This document shows, piece after piece, positions 34,697-43,852 of a DNA stretch of 64,000 nucleotides. The notes beneath the pieces were generated by a model. That model searched no databases. It was given only the letters and a program-made list of their open reading frames with translations, and had not been told where the DNA came from. How positions within the stretch are numbered: the first letter of the stretch is position 1; the number at the start of each line of letters is the position of its first letter. The position numbers were made by a program, and so were the translations under genes. The stretch is from Pseudoflavonifractor sp. An85 (lineage in GTDB: Bacteria > Bacillota > Clostridia > Oscillospirales > Oscillospiraceae): positions 1 through 64,000 of the forward strand of contig NZ_NFHE01000016.1 of NCBI RefSeq assembly GCF_002161235.1, given 5' to 3'.

Positions 34697-34859
34697 CTGC
34701 CTTGTCTCGTGACCGCTCTTTTAAAACCCACATCTCTTAAACGGGATGTCCCCTCACCTGGTGGAACGCAGGCCTCCCGGACCTCTTCGCGAGGATTTGG
34801 ACGTTGGAAGTGTGGAACCCAGGTGGAGACAACCCACCTGCATTTGCGTGCAGGTTTTT
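34697..34859 (+). ncRNA. Structured non-coding RNA, possibly 6S-like
   Basis: The segment is non-coding and highly self-complementary: TTGTCTC (34702-34708) with GAGACAA (34826-34832), CACCTGG (about 34755-34761) with CCAGGTG (about 34819-34825), a UUCG-capped CCTC/GAGG tip (near 34782-34794), and a side hairpin ACATC/GATGT (near 34730-34749). An intrinsic terminator closes it at 34836-34859. A long rod with a bulge and a terminator resembles 6S RNA, but I cannot confirm the family, and no convincing separate promoter was found; it could be released from the DUF1292 transcript. Confidence 0.45.
34836..34859 (+). terminator. Terminator of the structured RNA
   Basis: ACCTGCA/TGCAGGT (34836-34842, 34849-34855) followed by TTTTT. 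Confidence 0.8.
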
Positions 34860-34894
34860 AATTGGGCGGCACGGCTATGGCGGGGACTTTTTTC

Positions 34895-34927
34895 AGCGAT
34901 GCAGAAAAGGAATCTGCATCGCTTTTT
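34895..34927 (+). terminator. Second terminator before the foldase gene
   Basis: AGCGATGCAGA/TCTGCATCGCT (34895-34905, 34913-34923) followed by TTTTT. It gives back-up termination after the structured RNA. Confidence 0.88.
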
Positions 34928-34959
34928 GCATGTTTGGAGCCTGCGTATTTTGATTTTCC

Positions 34960-34988
34960 TTGCATGCTCTCACCCACCGTGCTATAAT
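34960..34988 (+). promoter_or_regulatory. Promoter of the foldase gene
   Basis: TTGCAT (34960-34965) and consensus TATAAT (34983-34988) with a 17-base spacer. Confidence 0.85.
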
Positions 34989-35074
34989 ATCTCCATTCGG
35001 CACATTCTCCTATCCGGACGATATGCCTTCCCTATACCCGGGAATACCATTGAAAACTTGAGAGGATTGATACC

Positions 35075-36622
35075 ATGAGCGCATCCAGAGAGAAGAAGCA
35101 GCGCCAGAGCGTTGCCCCTTCTGACAAGAACGCGAAAGCCCGTTCCGAACAGGCAGCTTACAAACGAAAAGTCCGCACCTATACGGCCATCGGTGTGGTT
35201 GTCGCCATTTTGGTTGCCGCCCTTCTCACTTGGAACTCCGGCATTTTCCAGCGCAACGCCACCGCTGCCACGGTAGGCGATACCAAAATCAGTGTGGCAG
35301 AAATGAGCTACTACTACAACGGCATCCGCTCCGCTTATGCCAATTACGGCATCATCGACACCAGCAAGTCTGACAGCGAGCAGATGTACAATGAAGAGGA
35401 AGGCACCACCTATCGGGACTACTTCATGGAGAATGCTCTGACCCAGGCTCAAACTACCAAGGCCCGTTATGATGCCGCCCTGGAGGCCGGTTACACCGAG
35501 GCAGATATCCAGGAGGATCTGGACGAGACCATCCAGTACTACAAGGACTCCGCCGCCTCTTCCGGCATCACTTATGAGTCCAGCCTGCGCTCCATGTATG
35601 GTCGTTATATTACCGTGGGCACCTTCGAGGATATTTTGTCCCAGTCCCTGTTGGCCACCAAGTATTACAATGATACCGTGGAGAAAACCTCCGATGGCTA
35701 CACCGACGATCAGCTCAACGAGTATTATCAGGAGCACAAGGACGATGTGGACACCTTCGAGTACTCCTACCTCTACTTCAAGGCGGATACTGTGAAGGAG
35801 ACCGATGACGAAGGCAATGCCCTGAGCAACGATGAAATCACCAAGCTCAAGGAAGAAGCCATGACCAAGGCCAAGGAGGAAGCCGAGAAGGCCCTGGCCT
35901 CTTATAAGGATGGCCTGCTGGTGACCAAACTCATCACTGAGACCTCTCCCGATGCCTCTGGCGACCACACCACCGTGGTGGGCACCAGCTCTATCACCAG
36001 CGCCTATAAGGACGAACTGCTGAAGCTGGAAGAGAACGGCGCTACCGTGGTGGAGAGTGCCGACACCGGTTACTATCTGGTAATCTTCCACAAGCGTTAT
36101 CAGGACACCTCTACCCCCGCCACCATCCGTGACATTCTCATCCAGGCTGAGACCACCACCGACGAAGATGGCAACGCGGTGGCTCCCACCCAGGAGGCTT
36201 GGGATGCTGCCAAGACCAAGGTGGACGAGGTTATGGCCAAGTGGGAAGAGAGCGACAAGACCGCCGAGGCCTTCGGCGAACTGGCTGCCTCCTATTCCGC
36301 CAGCAACACTTCTTCCAACGGCGGCATCTCCACTGGCGTGAAGTCTGGCTCTCTCACCGACGACCGGGACACCTGGCTGTTTGAAGAAGACCGCACTGCC
36401 GGTGATGTGACCACCACCAAGCACGAAGGTGACACCAGCTCCTCCTCTTCCTATTGGGGCTATCACATCACCTACTTCCAGGAGTGGGAAGAAGAGTCCT
36501 GGAAACAGACCGTCCGCTCCGCTCTCACCAGCGATGCTATGACCGAGTGGTCTGAGAAGCTGCTGGAGGGTGACGCCTACGCCGTGGCTGAGGCTGACGG
36601 TGCCAAGTACTTCGGCTATTAA
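35075..36622 (+). CDS. Membrane-anchored peptidyl-prolyl isomerase-like foldase (PrsA/SurA type)
   Basis: This 515-aa protein has a charged cytoplasmic N-terminus (about 1-35), one membrane helix (about 36-54) and a large extracytoplasmic part of SurA-N-like helices plus a parvulin-like region (RDILIQAETTTDEDG, AFGELAASYSASNTSSNGG). Short Ser/Thr/Asp-rich inserts are unusual. It should assist folding of exported proteins. There is no lipobox, so it is membrane-spanning rather than a PrsA lipoprotein. GAGAGG before the ATG; own promoter and terminator. Strong codon bias suggests high expression. Confidence 0.82.
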   Translation: MSASREKKQRQSVAPSDKNAKARSEQAAYKRKVRTYTAIGVVVAILVAALLTWNSGIFQRNATAATVGDTKISVAEMSYYYNGIRSAYANYGIIDTSKSDSEQMYNEEEGTTYRDYFMENALTQAQTTKARYDAALEAGYTEADIQEDLDETIQYYKDSAASSGITYESSLRSMYGRYITVGTFEDILSQSLLATKYYNDTVEKTSDGYTDDQLNEYYQEHKDDVDTFEYSYLYFKADTVKETDDEGNALSNDEITKLKEEAMTKAKEEAEKALASYKDGLLVTKLITETSPDASGDHTTVVGTSSITSAYKDELLKLEENGATVVESADTGYYLVIFHKRYQDTSTPATIRDILIQAETTTDEDGNAVAPTQEAWDAAKTKVDEVMAKWEESDKTAEAFGELAASYSASNTSSNGGISTGVKSGSLTDDRDTWLFEEDRTAGDVTTTKHEGDTSSSSSYWGYHITYFQEWEEESWKQTVRSALTSDAMTEWSEKLLEGDAYAVAEADGAKYFGY

Positions 36623-36636
36623 GTCTACACAGGTAC

Positions 36637-36671
36637 GTTTCCCCGGCGCAAAAGCGCCGGGGAAACTTTTT
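36637..36671 (+). terminator. Terminator of the foldase gene
   Basis: GTTTCCCCGGCGC (36637-36649) pairs with GCGCCGGGGAAAC (36654-36666), followed by TTTTT. Confidence 0.93.
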
Positions 36672-36687
36672 CACAGGAGGATCTGAC

Positions 36688-37413
36688 ATGGAAGATCAAT
36701 TCATTCGAACTCGCATGTTGCTGGGAGATGACGCTTTTACCCGCCTTCAAAGCAGCCATGTGGCCATCTTTGGCCTGGGTGGCGTGGGCAGTTGGTGCGC
36801 AGAAGCCCTATGCCGTTCCGGGGTGGGTGAACTGACCCTCATCGATCTGGATGAACTGTCCGTGAGCAACATCAACCGGCAATCTTTTGCCGTCCACTCC
36901 ACCGTAGGCATGAAAAAAGCGGAGGCTGCCGCACTCCGCTTAAGCGACATCTCCCCCACTTGTCGTCTCCACCCCATGGCAGCCCGCTACGAGGCCCAGA
37001 CCCGAGAGGAGTTCTTTACCCAACCCTACGACTGTATCGTAGATGCCATTGACCTGGTCTCCTGCAAGCTGGATCTTATTGAGACCGCCCACACCCGAGG
37101 CATCCCCATGATCTCTGCCATGGGGACGGGCAATAAACTGGACGCCCAACAACTGCGCATTGCCGATCTGTCCAAAACCCAGGGGTGTCCCCTGGCTCGG
37201 GTGGTGCGCAAAGAATTGAAAGCCCGGGGGATCGTCCACCATCCTGTGGTGTTCTCCCCCGAGCTTCCCTCTCGTGCTCACGACGGGACAGAAGCGCACC
37301 CTCCGGGTCGCCGTTCCATCCCCGCCAGTTCCATGTGGGTACCCGCCAGCGCAGGACTATTGCTGGCTCAGTGGGTCATCTCCCACCTCACCGGTGTAAA
37401 AACCGCTCCTTGA
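36688..37413 (+). CDS. tcdA: tRNA threonylcarbamoyladenosine dehydratase (TcdA/CsdL, ThiF family)
   Basis: A 241-aa E1-like enzyme: adenylate-binding GLGGVGSWCAEALCRSG, DLDELSVSNINRQ and the C-terminal SMWVPASAGLLLA are typical. It cyclises the tRNA t6A hypermodification using ATP. AGGAGG precedes the ATG at 36688. It sits just after a terminator, and no promoter is clear, so read-through is possible. Its end overlaps the convergent PAP2 gene by 26 bases. Confidence 0.9.
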   Translation: MEDQFIRTRMLLGDDAFTRLQSSHVAIFGLGGVGSWCAEALCRSGVGELTLIDLDELSVSNINRQSFAVHSTVGMKKAEAAALRLSDISPTCRLHPMAARYEAQTREEFFTQPYDCIVDAIDLVSCKLDLIETAHTRGIPMISAMGTGNKLDAQQLRIADLSKTQGCPLARVVRKELKARGIVHHPVVFSPELPSRAHDGTEAHPPGRRSIPASSMWVPASAGLLLAQWVISHLTGVKTAP

Positions 37414-37939
37414 AGCGCTGGACCAGCCATCTGGCCAGCAGTCCACAGCAAGTTCCAATCACCATTCCTGCCAGTACATCCGTGGGAAAATGCACTCCCA
37501 CATACAGGCGAGACAATCCCATCAAGGCCGCAGCCACCAAGGCTGTGGCCTTGGCCCATTTCTGGGGCAAGGTCAAAAACAGCGCCACACCAAAGGCAAA
37601 GGCCGCCGTCGTATGCCCCGAGGGAAAAGAGTGGGGATCCGAACTGGTGACCAAGGAGACAAAGTCTTCCATGACCACCCACGGTCTGGGACGGGTAATC
37701 AGCGGTTTGATGGTAAGATTGGTCACCAAAAGGCCCAGCCCCATGGCGGTCAGGGCGGTAGCCCCTCCTTCCCTTGTTTTCCGAAAGCACAAAAGAATCA
37801 GGGCTGCTGCAATGAAGCAAAGCCCTGCATTGCCCAAGCTGGTGTAGGCGATCACCAGGGGGTTCAACCACTCCTGGCGCACAAACTGAGCAATCCAGCG
37901 CAGCGCCTGTTCATCCAGCTGCTGTATCATCTCCAACAC
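37388..37939 (-). CDS. PAP2-family phosphatase (undecaprenyl-PP or phosphatidate phosphatase-like)
   Basis: The 183-aa membrane protein shows the three PAP2 motifs in order: KPLITRPRP, PSGH (in DPHSFPSGHTT), and SRLYVGVHFPTD, with catalytic His in motifs 2 and 3, and five or six hydrophobic segments. It removes phosphate from lipid phosphates at the outer face of the membrane; substrate is uncertain (bacitracin-resistance type UppP/BcrC is possible). GTG start at 37939 lies 8 bases after AAGGAG; upstream in-frame codons lack a ribosome site. Confidence 0.88.
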   Translation of the reverse strand: MLEMIQQLDEQALRWIAQFVRQEWLNPLVIAYTSLGNAGLCFIAAALILLCFRKTREGGATALTAMGLGLLVTNLTIKPLITRPRPWVVMEDFVSLVTSSDPHSFPSGHTTAAFAFGVALFLTLPQKWAKATALVAAALMGLSRLYVGVHFPTDVLAGMVIGTCCGLLARWLVQRFKERFLHR

Positions 37940-37955
37940 GGTTACGCTCCTTCCC

Positions 37956-37985
37956 TTGACCCGCAGGCCAAGCATATTGTATAAT
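37956..37985 (+). promoter_or_regulatory. Promoter of the glycosyltransferase gene
   Basis: TTGACC (37956-37961) and TATAAT (37980-37985) with an 18-base spacer; the leader to the ATG at 38081 is about 90 bases. Confidence 0.6.
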
Positions 37986-38080
37986 AAATTAACGACACAA
38001 TTTCTTGCATCTTGCCCCTATTCTACCGGATTTCTCCGGCATCGGCAAGATATTTTCTTGTGACCACTGAGGTGAACGAT

Positions 38081-39160
38081 ATGAAGCAACTGCTCTGCCT
38101 GTCCCACACTCCCTGGCAGGCGCGCCCCAATCGGACCCAGCAGCTGCTGGCCCGGCTCAATGATGTACAAGTTCTCTTTTTTGAACCCCCGGTACCCCGG
38201 GGCGCCGCCAAGCCCCGGCAAGGGCGTAAAATGCGCCCCCACATCACCGTCTACACGTTGCCTACCCCTCTGCTGCCCCGCTGGAGCAACGCCGCCATTC
38301 AGCGCCGCAATGACAGCAAAACCGTAGACTTCATCCAGCAGATTCTCAACCACCACCACTTTGTGGAGCCCGTGCTGTGGTGCACCGCCCCCGATCAAGC
38401 CATGTATCTGGATCACTTTGCATACAGCGGTTTGGTATATGATTGTTTCCGAGAATGGGGCGAGGAATACGTGGAGGAGGAAAGTGATCTGACCTGCCAC
38501 GCAGAGGTGGTATTTGCCGCCTCCCAGGGCCTGGTGCAGCGGCTTGCCCCCTGCAACGACACCATTGTTCTTCTGCCCAACGGTGTCAATGACCGCATGT
38601 TCACCCGTCCCGGGCTCACAGTGCCCATTCAGCTGTCCAAGCTTCCCTCTCCCATTCTTGGTCGGGTGGGTGACATCAACAACCGCTTGGACTTGGCCCC
38701 TCTGGTACAAGCGGCGCAGACCCATCCCGAGTGGACCTTCCTGCTCATGGGCCGGGTCACATCCACCGTGCGTATGCATCTCAAGCACTGCCCCAACATC
38801 GTCTTGACCGGCCCCATCAACCCCGTGGAGTTGCCCGATTATCTGTACGCCTGTGACGTACTCTTTGACCTGTTTCATCGGGATCTCAAGGGCTCGGATA
38901 TCATTCCCTCTCGCATGTACGAATATCTTGCATCCGGCAAACCCATTGTCACGATGATCGAATCCGACCAGGTAGAGCCATTCCCCGATGTTGTTTACAC
39001 CGCATATGACTCTGCAGGCTTTATTCGCCGCTGTCGCAGGGCTTTGGAGGAAGAATCTACCATGGCCGCGCCACGCAGACAGGAATACGCCCGCAAGGCC
39101 TCTTGGGCCGGCAGAGCGCAGGTTGTCACTGAGATTTTAGAGCATACCGGGTTATTCTAA
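38081..39160 (+). CDS. Glycosyltransferase (GT4-like, GT-B fold)
   Basis: A 359-aa protein with GT-B organisation: an N-terminal half (CLSHTPWQARPNRTQQLLARL, LVYDCFREWGEEY, VVFAASQGLVQRL, LLPNGVNDRMF) and a C-terminal nucleotide-sugar half (ILGRVGDINNRLDL, LPDYLYACDVLFDLF, SRMYEYLASGKPIV, where the Glu of the E-x7-E-like motif contacts the donor). It resembles cell-surface polysaccharide GTs that keep a YDC-x-D/E block. Donor and acceptor are unknown. GAGGTGA precedes the ATG at 38081. Single gene before the purine leader. Confidence 0.85.
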   Translation: MKQLLCLSHTPWQARPNRTQQLLARLNDVQVLFFEPPVPRGAAKPRQGRKMRPHITVYTLPTPLLPRWSNAAIQRRNDSKTVDFIQQILNHHHFVEPVLWCTAPDQAMYLDHFAYSGLVYDCFREWGEEYVEEESDLTCHAEVVFAASQGLVQRLAPCNDTIVLLPNGVNDRMFTRPGLTVPIQLSKLPSPILGRVGDINNRLDLAPLVQAAQTHPEWTFLLMGRVTSTVRMHLKHCPNIVLTGPINPVELPDYLYACDVLFDLFHRDLKGSDIIPSRMYEYLASGKPIVTMIESDQVEPFPDVVYTAYDSAGFIRRCRRALEEESTMAAPRRQEYARKASWAGRAQVVTEILEHTGLF

Positions 39161-39222
39161 CCAGCCCTCTTTTCCTTTTGGCGCTGTCACATTGTGTAAG
39201 CCTACGAAAAAAATTTTATACC

Positions 39223-39250
39223 TTGATTTGCGCAGGACTTTATGTATAGA
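39223..39250 (+). promoter_or_regulatory. Promoter of the purine operon
   Basis: TTGATT (39223-39228) and TATAGA (39245-39250) with a 16-base spacer (TAGAAT two bases later with an 18-base spacer is an alternative). The leader to purE is about 175 bases. Confidence 0.65.
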
Positions 39251-39283
39251 ATAAAGATACTTTTTGTAGAGAGGTGTTGCCCT

Positions 39284-39355
39284 GTGAAGGCCGAGCATTT
39301 TTCTGTTGCATCTGCCATGTCTCAGGGCATCTCTGCGTCCAAATTCCGTCCATAA
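39284..39355 (+). CDS. Putative 23-aa leader peptide of the purine operon
   Basis: A GTG at 39284, with GAGAGGTG about 7 bases upstream, opens a 23-codon frame (VKAEHFSVASAMSQ... ending KFRP) that stops with TAA at 39353-39355, only two bases before the attenuator stem begins. Stop codon placement against a terminator is typical of leader peptides that couple ribosome position to termination. It also overlaps an RNA stem (GCCCTG near 39278 with CAGGGC near 39323), so it may equally be part of a structured leader. Not proven to be translated. Confidence 0.4.
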   Translation: MKAEHFSVASAMSQGISASKFRP

Positions 39356-39357
39356 TC

Positions 39358-39401
39358 CAAACAGGCCGACTACGCTCATGTGGTTGGCCTGTTTGCTTTT
39401 T
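39358..39401 (+). terminator. Attenuator in the purE leader
   Basis: A 16-bp stem (39358-39373 with 39380-39395, two G-T pairs) is followed by CTTTTT. Located 30 bases before purE, so it must be bypassed for operon expression. Confidence 0.88.
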
Positions 39402-39431
39402 GGCATGCGTATTGTAAAGGAGACTGGAACA

Positions 39432-39932
39432 ATGAGTAAAAAAGTCGCAATTATCATGGGTTCTGATTCGGACTGGCCTGTGGTAAAGGGTGCCTGTCAG
39501 CAACTGGCCCACTACGGCATCCCCTACGAGGCCCACATCATGAGCGCTCACCGCACTCCGGTGCAGGCCGCTGAATTTGCCCGCTCTGCCCGCAAAAACG
39601 GCTTCGGCGTGCTCATCTGTGCCGCTGGCATGGCCGCTCACCTGGCCGGTGCCTTTGCCGGCAACTCCACCCTCCCCGTCATCGGCATCCCCCTCAAGGG
39701 CGGCGCTGTGGACGGTCTGGACGCTCTCCTGGCCACGGTCCAGATGCCCAGTGGCATTCCCGTAGCCACCGTAGCTCTCAACGGTGCCAAGAACGCCGCT
39801 GTTTTGGCCGCTCAGATTCTGGCCGTGTCCGACGACGATCTGGCCGCTCGTTTGGATGAAGACCGCCAGATCATGGCCGCTCAGATCGCTGCCAAAGAGG
39901 ACAAACTCCAGCAGGAGCTCTCCCAACTGTAA
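39432..39932 (+). CDS. purE: 5-(Carboxyamino)imidazole ribonucleotide mutase
   Basis: A 166-aa Pur[10 protein letters not shown] at the nucleotide site, SAHRTP with the catalytic His, [15 protein letters not shown], and [26 protein letters not shown]. It converts N5-CAIR to CAIR (class I), or AIR plus CO2 to CAIR (class II); no purK is present in the window. AAAGGAG precedes the ATG at 39432; the frame is open upstream through the attenuator but is not coding there. First gene of the purine operon. Confidence 0.95.
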   Translation: MSKKVAIIMGSDSDWPVVKGACQQLAHYGIPYEAHIMSAHRTPVQAAEFARSARKNGFGVLICAAGMAAHLAGAFAGNSTLPVIGIPLKGGAVDGLDALLATVQMPSGIPVATVALNGAKNAAVLAAQILAVSDDDLAARLDEDRQIMAAQIAAKEDKLQQELSQL

Positions 39933-39969
39933 TTTCCACCACTTGGACATAGAGAAAGGACGATGTATC

Positions 39970-40680
39970 ATGAACAAACTGGAACAGCTGTATGAAGGAA
40001 AAGCCAAGAAGGTATTCGCCACCGAGAACCCCGACGTAGTGATCGTGTCCTACAAGGACGACGCCACAGCTTTTGACGGCACCAAGAAGGGCACCATCGT
40101 TGGCAAGGGTGTGATCAACAACCAGATGAGCAACTTCCTCATGGCCCAGCTGGAGAAGGCCGGTGTTCCCACTCACCTGGTGGAGGAGCTCAACGAGCGT
40201 GAGACCGCTGTGAAGAAGGTCTCCATCGTCCCCCTGGAAGTCATCATCCGTAACATCTCCGCCGGTTCCTTTGCCAAGCGCTACGGCGTGGAAGAAGGCA
40301 TTGTCTTTGAGCAGCCCACCATCGAGTTCTCCTACAAGAACGACGACCTCCACGATCCTCTCATCAACGACTACCACGCTGTGGCTCTGAAGCTGGCCAC
40401 CTGGGAGGAGATCGAGCAGATCAAGACCTATGCCTTCGCGGTCAATGAGTTTTTGAAGAAGACTCTGGCCGAGTGCGGCGTGACCCTGGTGGACTTCAAG
40501 CTGGAATTCGGCAAGACCTCCAACGGCACCATTGTTCTGGCCGACGAGATCAGCCCCGACACCTGCCGCTTCTGGGACTCCAAGACCGGCGAGAAGCTGG
40601 ACAAGGATCGTTTCCGTCGTGACCTTGGTAACGTTGAGGGCGCTTATCAGGAGATGAGCCGTCGCCTCATGGGCAAGTAA
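39970..40680 (+). CDS. purC: SAICAR synthetase
   Basis: The 236-aa enzyme joins aspartate to CAIR with [64 protein letters not shown] and [13 protein letters not shown] are PurC blocks. AAAGGA lies before the ATG at 39970. Follows purE by 37 bases. Confidence 0.96.
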   Translation: MNKLEQLYEGKAKKVFATENPDVVIVSYKDDATAFDGTKKGTIVGKGVINNQMSNFLMAQLEKAGVPTHLVEELNERETAVKKVSIVPLEVIIRNISAGSFAKRYGVEEGIVFEQPTIEFSYKNDDLHDPLINDYHAVALKLATWEEIEQIKTYAFAVNEFLKKTLAECGVTLVDFKLEFGKTSNGTIVLADEISPDTCRFWDSKTGEKLDKDRFRRDLGNVEGAYQEMSRRLMGK

Positions 40681-40698
40681 TTTACTAGGAGGAACAGC

Positions 40699-42123
40699 AT
40701 GGGAGGCTTTTTTGGCGCCGTCTCCAAGCGGGACGTGACTCTTGATATCTTTTTCGGCGTGGATTACCACTCTCATCTGGGCACTCGTCGGGGCGGCATG
40801 ATCATTCATGACGCCACCGACGGCTTCCAGCGTCAGATCCACTCCATCGAAAACACCCCCTTCCGCACCAAGTTCGAGAAGGATCTCCACGACTTTCACG
40901 GTTGCAGCGGCATCGGCTGTATCAGTGACACCGACCCTCAGCCCCTGCTGGTGCGCTCCCACCTGGGCCTGTACGCCATCACCACCGTGGGCGTGATCAC
41001 CAACACCGATCAGCTGGTGGCCGAGCACTTCTCCACCCCTGGTCACCAATTCATGGCCATGAGCTCCGGCAAGGTCAACTCCACCGAGCTCACCGCCGCC
41101 CTCATCAACCAGAAAACCAACCTCATTGACGGCATCCGCCACGCGCAAGAGCAGATTGAAGGGTCTATGACCCTGCTCATCCTCACCGACCGGGGTGAGA
41201 TCATTGCCGCCCGTGACCGCCTGGGCCGTCTGCCGGTGCTCATCGGCAAGGGCCCCGAGGGCCACTGTGTGTCCTTTGAGTCTTTTGCCTACCACAAGCT
41301 GGGCTACGAAGATGCCTACGAGCTGGGCCCCCGGGAAATCGTTCAGGTCACCGCCGACGGCTTCCAAACCTTGGTGCCCGCCGGCGATGAGATGAAGATC
41401 TGTGCCTTCCTGTGGACCTACTACGGCTACCCCAACTCCAACTACGAGGGGGTCAACGTAGAGGTCATGCGCTACCGCAACGGCGAAATCATGGCCCGGG
41501 ACGAGAAGGCCCGGGGCGTCCAGCCCGACGTGGACTTTGTGGCTGGTGTGCCTGACTCCGGTGTACCCCATGCCATCGGCTACGCCAACAAAAGCGGCAA
41601 ACAGTTTGCCCGTCCCTTCGTGAAATACACCCCCACCTGGCCCCGATCCTTTATGCCGGCCAATCAAGAGGTGCGCAACCAGGTGGCCAAGATGAAGCAA
41701 ATCCCCGTGCCCGAGCTCATCCAGGACAAGAAGCTTCTGTTCGTGGATGACTCCATCGTCCGTGGCACCCAGCTGCGGGAGACTGTCGACTTCCTCTACG
41801 AGTCGGGCGCCAAGGAAGTACACATGCGCTCTGCCTGCCCCCCTATCATGTACAGCTGCAAGTATCTCAACTTCTCCCGGGGCAATTCCGACATGGACCT
41901 GCTGGCCCGCCGCACCATCCAGGAGCTGGAGGGTGACGAAGGCCAGAAGCACCTGGAGGAATACGCCGACGCCCACACGGAGCGTGGCCAGTGCATGCTC
42001 AAGGCCATCTGTGAGAAGATGGGCTTTGACTCTTTGGGCTACCAGTCTCTGGACGGCCTGCTGGAGTCCATTGGCCTGGATCGTGACAAGGTGTGCACCT
42101 ACTGCTGGAACGGAAAGGAGTAA
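40699..42123 (+). CDS. purF: Amidophosphoribosyltransferase homologue lacking the N-terminal nucleophile Cys
   Basis: The 474-aa product has a class II glutaminase-like N-terminal half ([32 protein letters not shown]) and a type I phosphoribosyltransferase half with the PRPP loop [14 protein letters not shown] (about 346-358). PurF normally exposes Cys1 after Met removal (or propeptide cleavage) as the glutaminase nucleophile; here residue 2 is Gly and there is no Cys within the first 60 residues. Either it uses free ammonia, another subunit supplies it, or the domain has a changed role. It sits in an otherwise normal pur operon with AGGAGG before the ATG. C-terminal cysteines (CTYCWNG) are extra. 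Confidence 0.9.
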   Translation: MGGFFGAVSKRDVTLDIFFGVDYHSHLGTRRGGMIIHDATDGFQRQIHSIENTPFRTKFEKDLHDFHGCSGIGCISDTDPQPLLVRSHLGLYAITTVGVITNTDQLVAEHFSTPGHQFMAMSSGKVNSTELTAALINQKTNLIDGIRHAQEQIEGSMTLLILTDRGEIIAARDRLGRLPVLIGKGPEGHCVSFESFAYHKLGYEDAYELGPREIVQVTADGFQTLVPAGDEMKICAFLWTYYGYPNSNYEGVNVEVMRYRNGEIMARDEKARGVQPDVDFVAGVPDSGVPHAIGYANKSGKQFARPFVKYTPTWPRSFMPANQEVRNQVAKMKQIPVPELIQDKKLLFVDDSIVRGTQLRETVDFLYESGAKEVHMRSACPPIMYSCKYLNFSRGNSDMDLLARRTIQELEGDEGQKHLEEYADAHTERGQCMLKAICEKMGFDSLGYQSLDGLLESIGLDRDKVCTYCWNGKE

Positions 42124-42128
42124 TTTCC

Positions 42129-43178
42129 ATGAATCATTCTGACTCTCACTCTGCTTCTTACGCCGCTGCCGGCGTGGACGTCACCGCCGGTTACGAGGCG
42201 GTGCGCCGCATCAAGCCCATGGTGGAATCCACCTACATTCCCGGGGTCATGGGTACCCTGGGTGGCTTCGGCGGCATGTTTGCCCCTGACATGAGCGGCA
42301 TGAAAAAGCCTGTGCTGGTGTCCGGCACTGACGGCGTGGGCACCAAGCTGAAGCTGGCGTTTCTCATGAACAAGCACGACACCGTGGGCATTGACTGCGT
42401 GGCCATGTGTGTCAACGACATCATCTGCGGTGGCGCCATGCCCCTGTTTTTCCTGGACTACATCGCCTGCGGCAAGAACGATCCCGCCCGCATCGCTGAC
42501 ATTGTCACCGGCATCACCGAGGGCTGCCGTCAGGCTGGCTGTGCCCTGGTGGGCGGTGAGACCGCCGAGATGCCCGGCTTCTACCCCGTGGACGAGTACG
42601 ACCTGGCCGGGTTCTCCGTTGGTATGGTGGACGAGGAGAAGATCATTGACGGCAAGTCCCTGGCCGAAGGCGATGTGCTCATCGGTCTGGCCTCCTCCGG
42701 CGTGCACTCCAACGGCTTCTCCCTGGTGCGCAAAGTCTTTGATGTGGAGCACGCCGACCTCACCACCCCCATGGATGAGCTGAACGGCAAGAGCCTGGGT
42801 GAGGCCCTGCTGGAGCCCACCCGCATCTATGTCAAGGCCGTGAAGGCCGTGCTGGGCGCTGGTGTGGATGTCCACGCCGTCAGCCACATCACCGGCGGCG
42901 GCTTCTATGAGAATGTGCCCCGCATGATGGTGGACGGCCTCACCGCCCAGATCAAGCTGGACTCCTTCCCCACCCTTCCCATCTTCTCCCTCATCCAGAA
43001 GGCAGGCAACATCCCCGCTCGGGATATGTACAACACCTTCAACATGGGCATCGGCATGATTTTGGCCGTTCCCGCCGCCCAGGCCCAGGCCGCTCTGGAC
43101 GCTCTGGCTCAGGCTGGCGAAACCGCCTACCAGATCGGCAGCGTGGTCGCTGGCGAGGCTGGCGTGGAGCTGGTGTGA
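42129..43178 (+). CDS. purM: Phosphoribosylformylglycinamidine cyclo-ligase (AIR synthetase)
   Basis: A 349-aa ATP-grasp-like Pur[85 protein letters not shown] and [11 protein letters not shown]. Makes AIR from FGAM. The ATG at 42129 follows AAAGGAG; the upstream in-frame codon overlaps purF. Three bases before purN. Confidence 0.96.
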   Translation: MNHSDSHSASYAAAGVDVTAGYEAVRRIKPMVESTYIPGVMGTLGGFGGMFAPDMSGMKKPVLVSGTDGVGTKLKLAFLMNKHDTVGIDCVAMCVNDIICGGAMPLFFLDYIACGKNDPARIADIVTGITEGCRQAGCALVGGETAEMPGFYPVDEYDLAGFSVGMVDEEKIIDGKSLAEGDVLIGLASSGVHSNGFSLVRKVFDVEHADLTTPMDELNGKSLGEALLEPTRIYVKAVKAVLGAGVDVHAVSHITGGGFYENVPRMMVDGLTAQIKLDSFPTLPIFSLIQKAGNIPARDMYNTFNMGIGMILAVPAAQAQAALDALAQAGETAYQIGSVVAGEAGVELV

Positions 43179-43181
43179 TCC

Positions 43182-43820
43182 ATGGGTAAGCGTATTGCCG
43201 TTTTGGTGTCCGGTGGCGGCACCAACCTGCAAGCCCTCATTGACGCCCAAGCTCGGGGCGAGTTGGGCGGCGGCACCATTGCCGCCGTCATCTCTTCCAA
43301 AGCCGGAGCGTATGCCCTGGAGCGGGCGGAGATAGCGGAGATTCCCCACTATGTCATCCCCCGCAAGGAGCACCCCTCCAACCAGGCCATGACCCAGGCT
43401 CTGGTGACCAAGCTCAAAGACCTGGACATTGACCTTGTGGTGCTGGCAGGCTTTATGATTATTCTTACCCAAGAGATGGTGCAGGCCTACCCCAACGCCA
43501 TCTTGAACGTCCACCCCGCCCTCATCCCCTCTTTCTGCGGAGAGGGCTGCTACGGCCTCCATGTCCACGAGAAGGCGCTGGAGTACGGAGTGAAGGTGTC
43601 CGGCGCCACCGTCCATTTCGTCTCCGAGGAGTGCGACGGCGGCCCCATTGTGCTGCAAAAGGCAGTTGCCGTGGAGGAGGGGGACACCCCCGAGACCTTG
43701 CAGCGACGCATCATGGAGCAGGCCGAGTGGCACATCCTGCCCCAGGCCGTCTCCCTGTTCTGCCAAGACCGGCTCCGTGTAGAGGGCCGGGTGGTTCACA
43801 TTCTGCCCCCCCAAGCTTGA
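43182..43820 (+). CDS. purN: Phosphoribosylglycinamide formyltransferase
   Basis: The 212-aa enzyme transfers formyl from 10-formyl-THF to GAR. RIAVLVSGGGTNLQALIDA, LAGFMIILTQ, LNVHPALIPSFCGEGCYGLHVHEKAL (catalytic Asn/His) and VSGATVHFVSEECDGGPIV are diagnostic. The stop codon lies inside the -35 of an internal promoter that drives the ZTP riboswitch section. Confidence 0.95.
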   Translation: MGKRIAVLVSGGGTNLQALIDAQARGELGGGTIAAVISSKAGAYALERAEIAEIPHYVIPRKEHPSNQAMTQALVTKLKDLDIDLVVLAGFMIILTQEMVQAYPNAILNVHPALIPSFCGEGCYGLHVHEKALEYGVKVSGATVHFVSEECDGGPIVLQKAVAVEEGDTPETLQRRIMEQAEWHILPQAVSLFCQDRLRVEGRVVHILPPQA

Positions 43821-43846
43821 CAAAAGCGCTCAGGGCATGATATATT
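43817..43846 (+). promoter_or_regulatory. Internal promoter before the ZTP riboswitch
   Basis: TTGACA (43817-43822, overlapping the purN stop) and TATATT (43841-43846) with an 18-base spacer. Start of transcription would fall near 43853, right at the aptamer. Confidence 0.65.
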
Positions 43847-43852
43847 TAACAG

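Noticed and set aside
39306-39431. In-frame upstream extension of purE
   Set aside because: It would read through the attenuator stem; the AAAGGAG site and conserved [11 protein letters not shown] start are at 39432.
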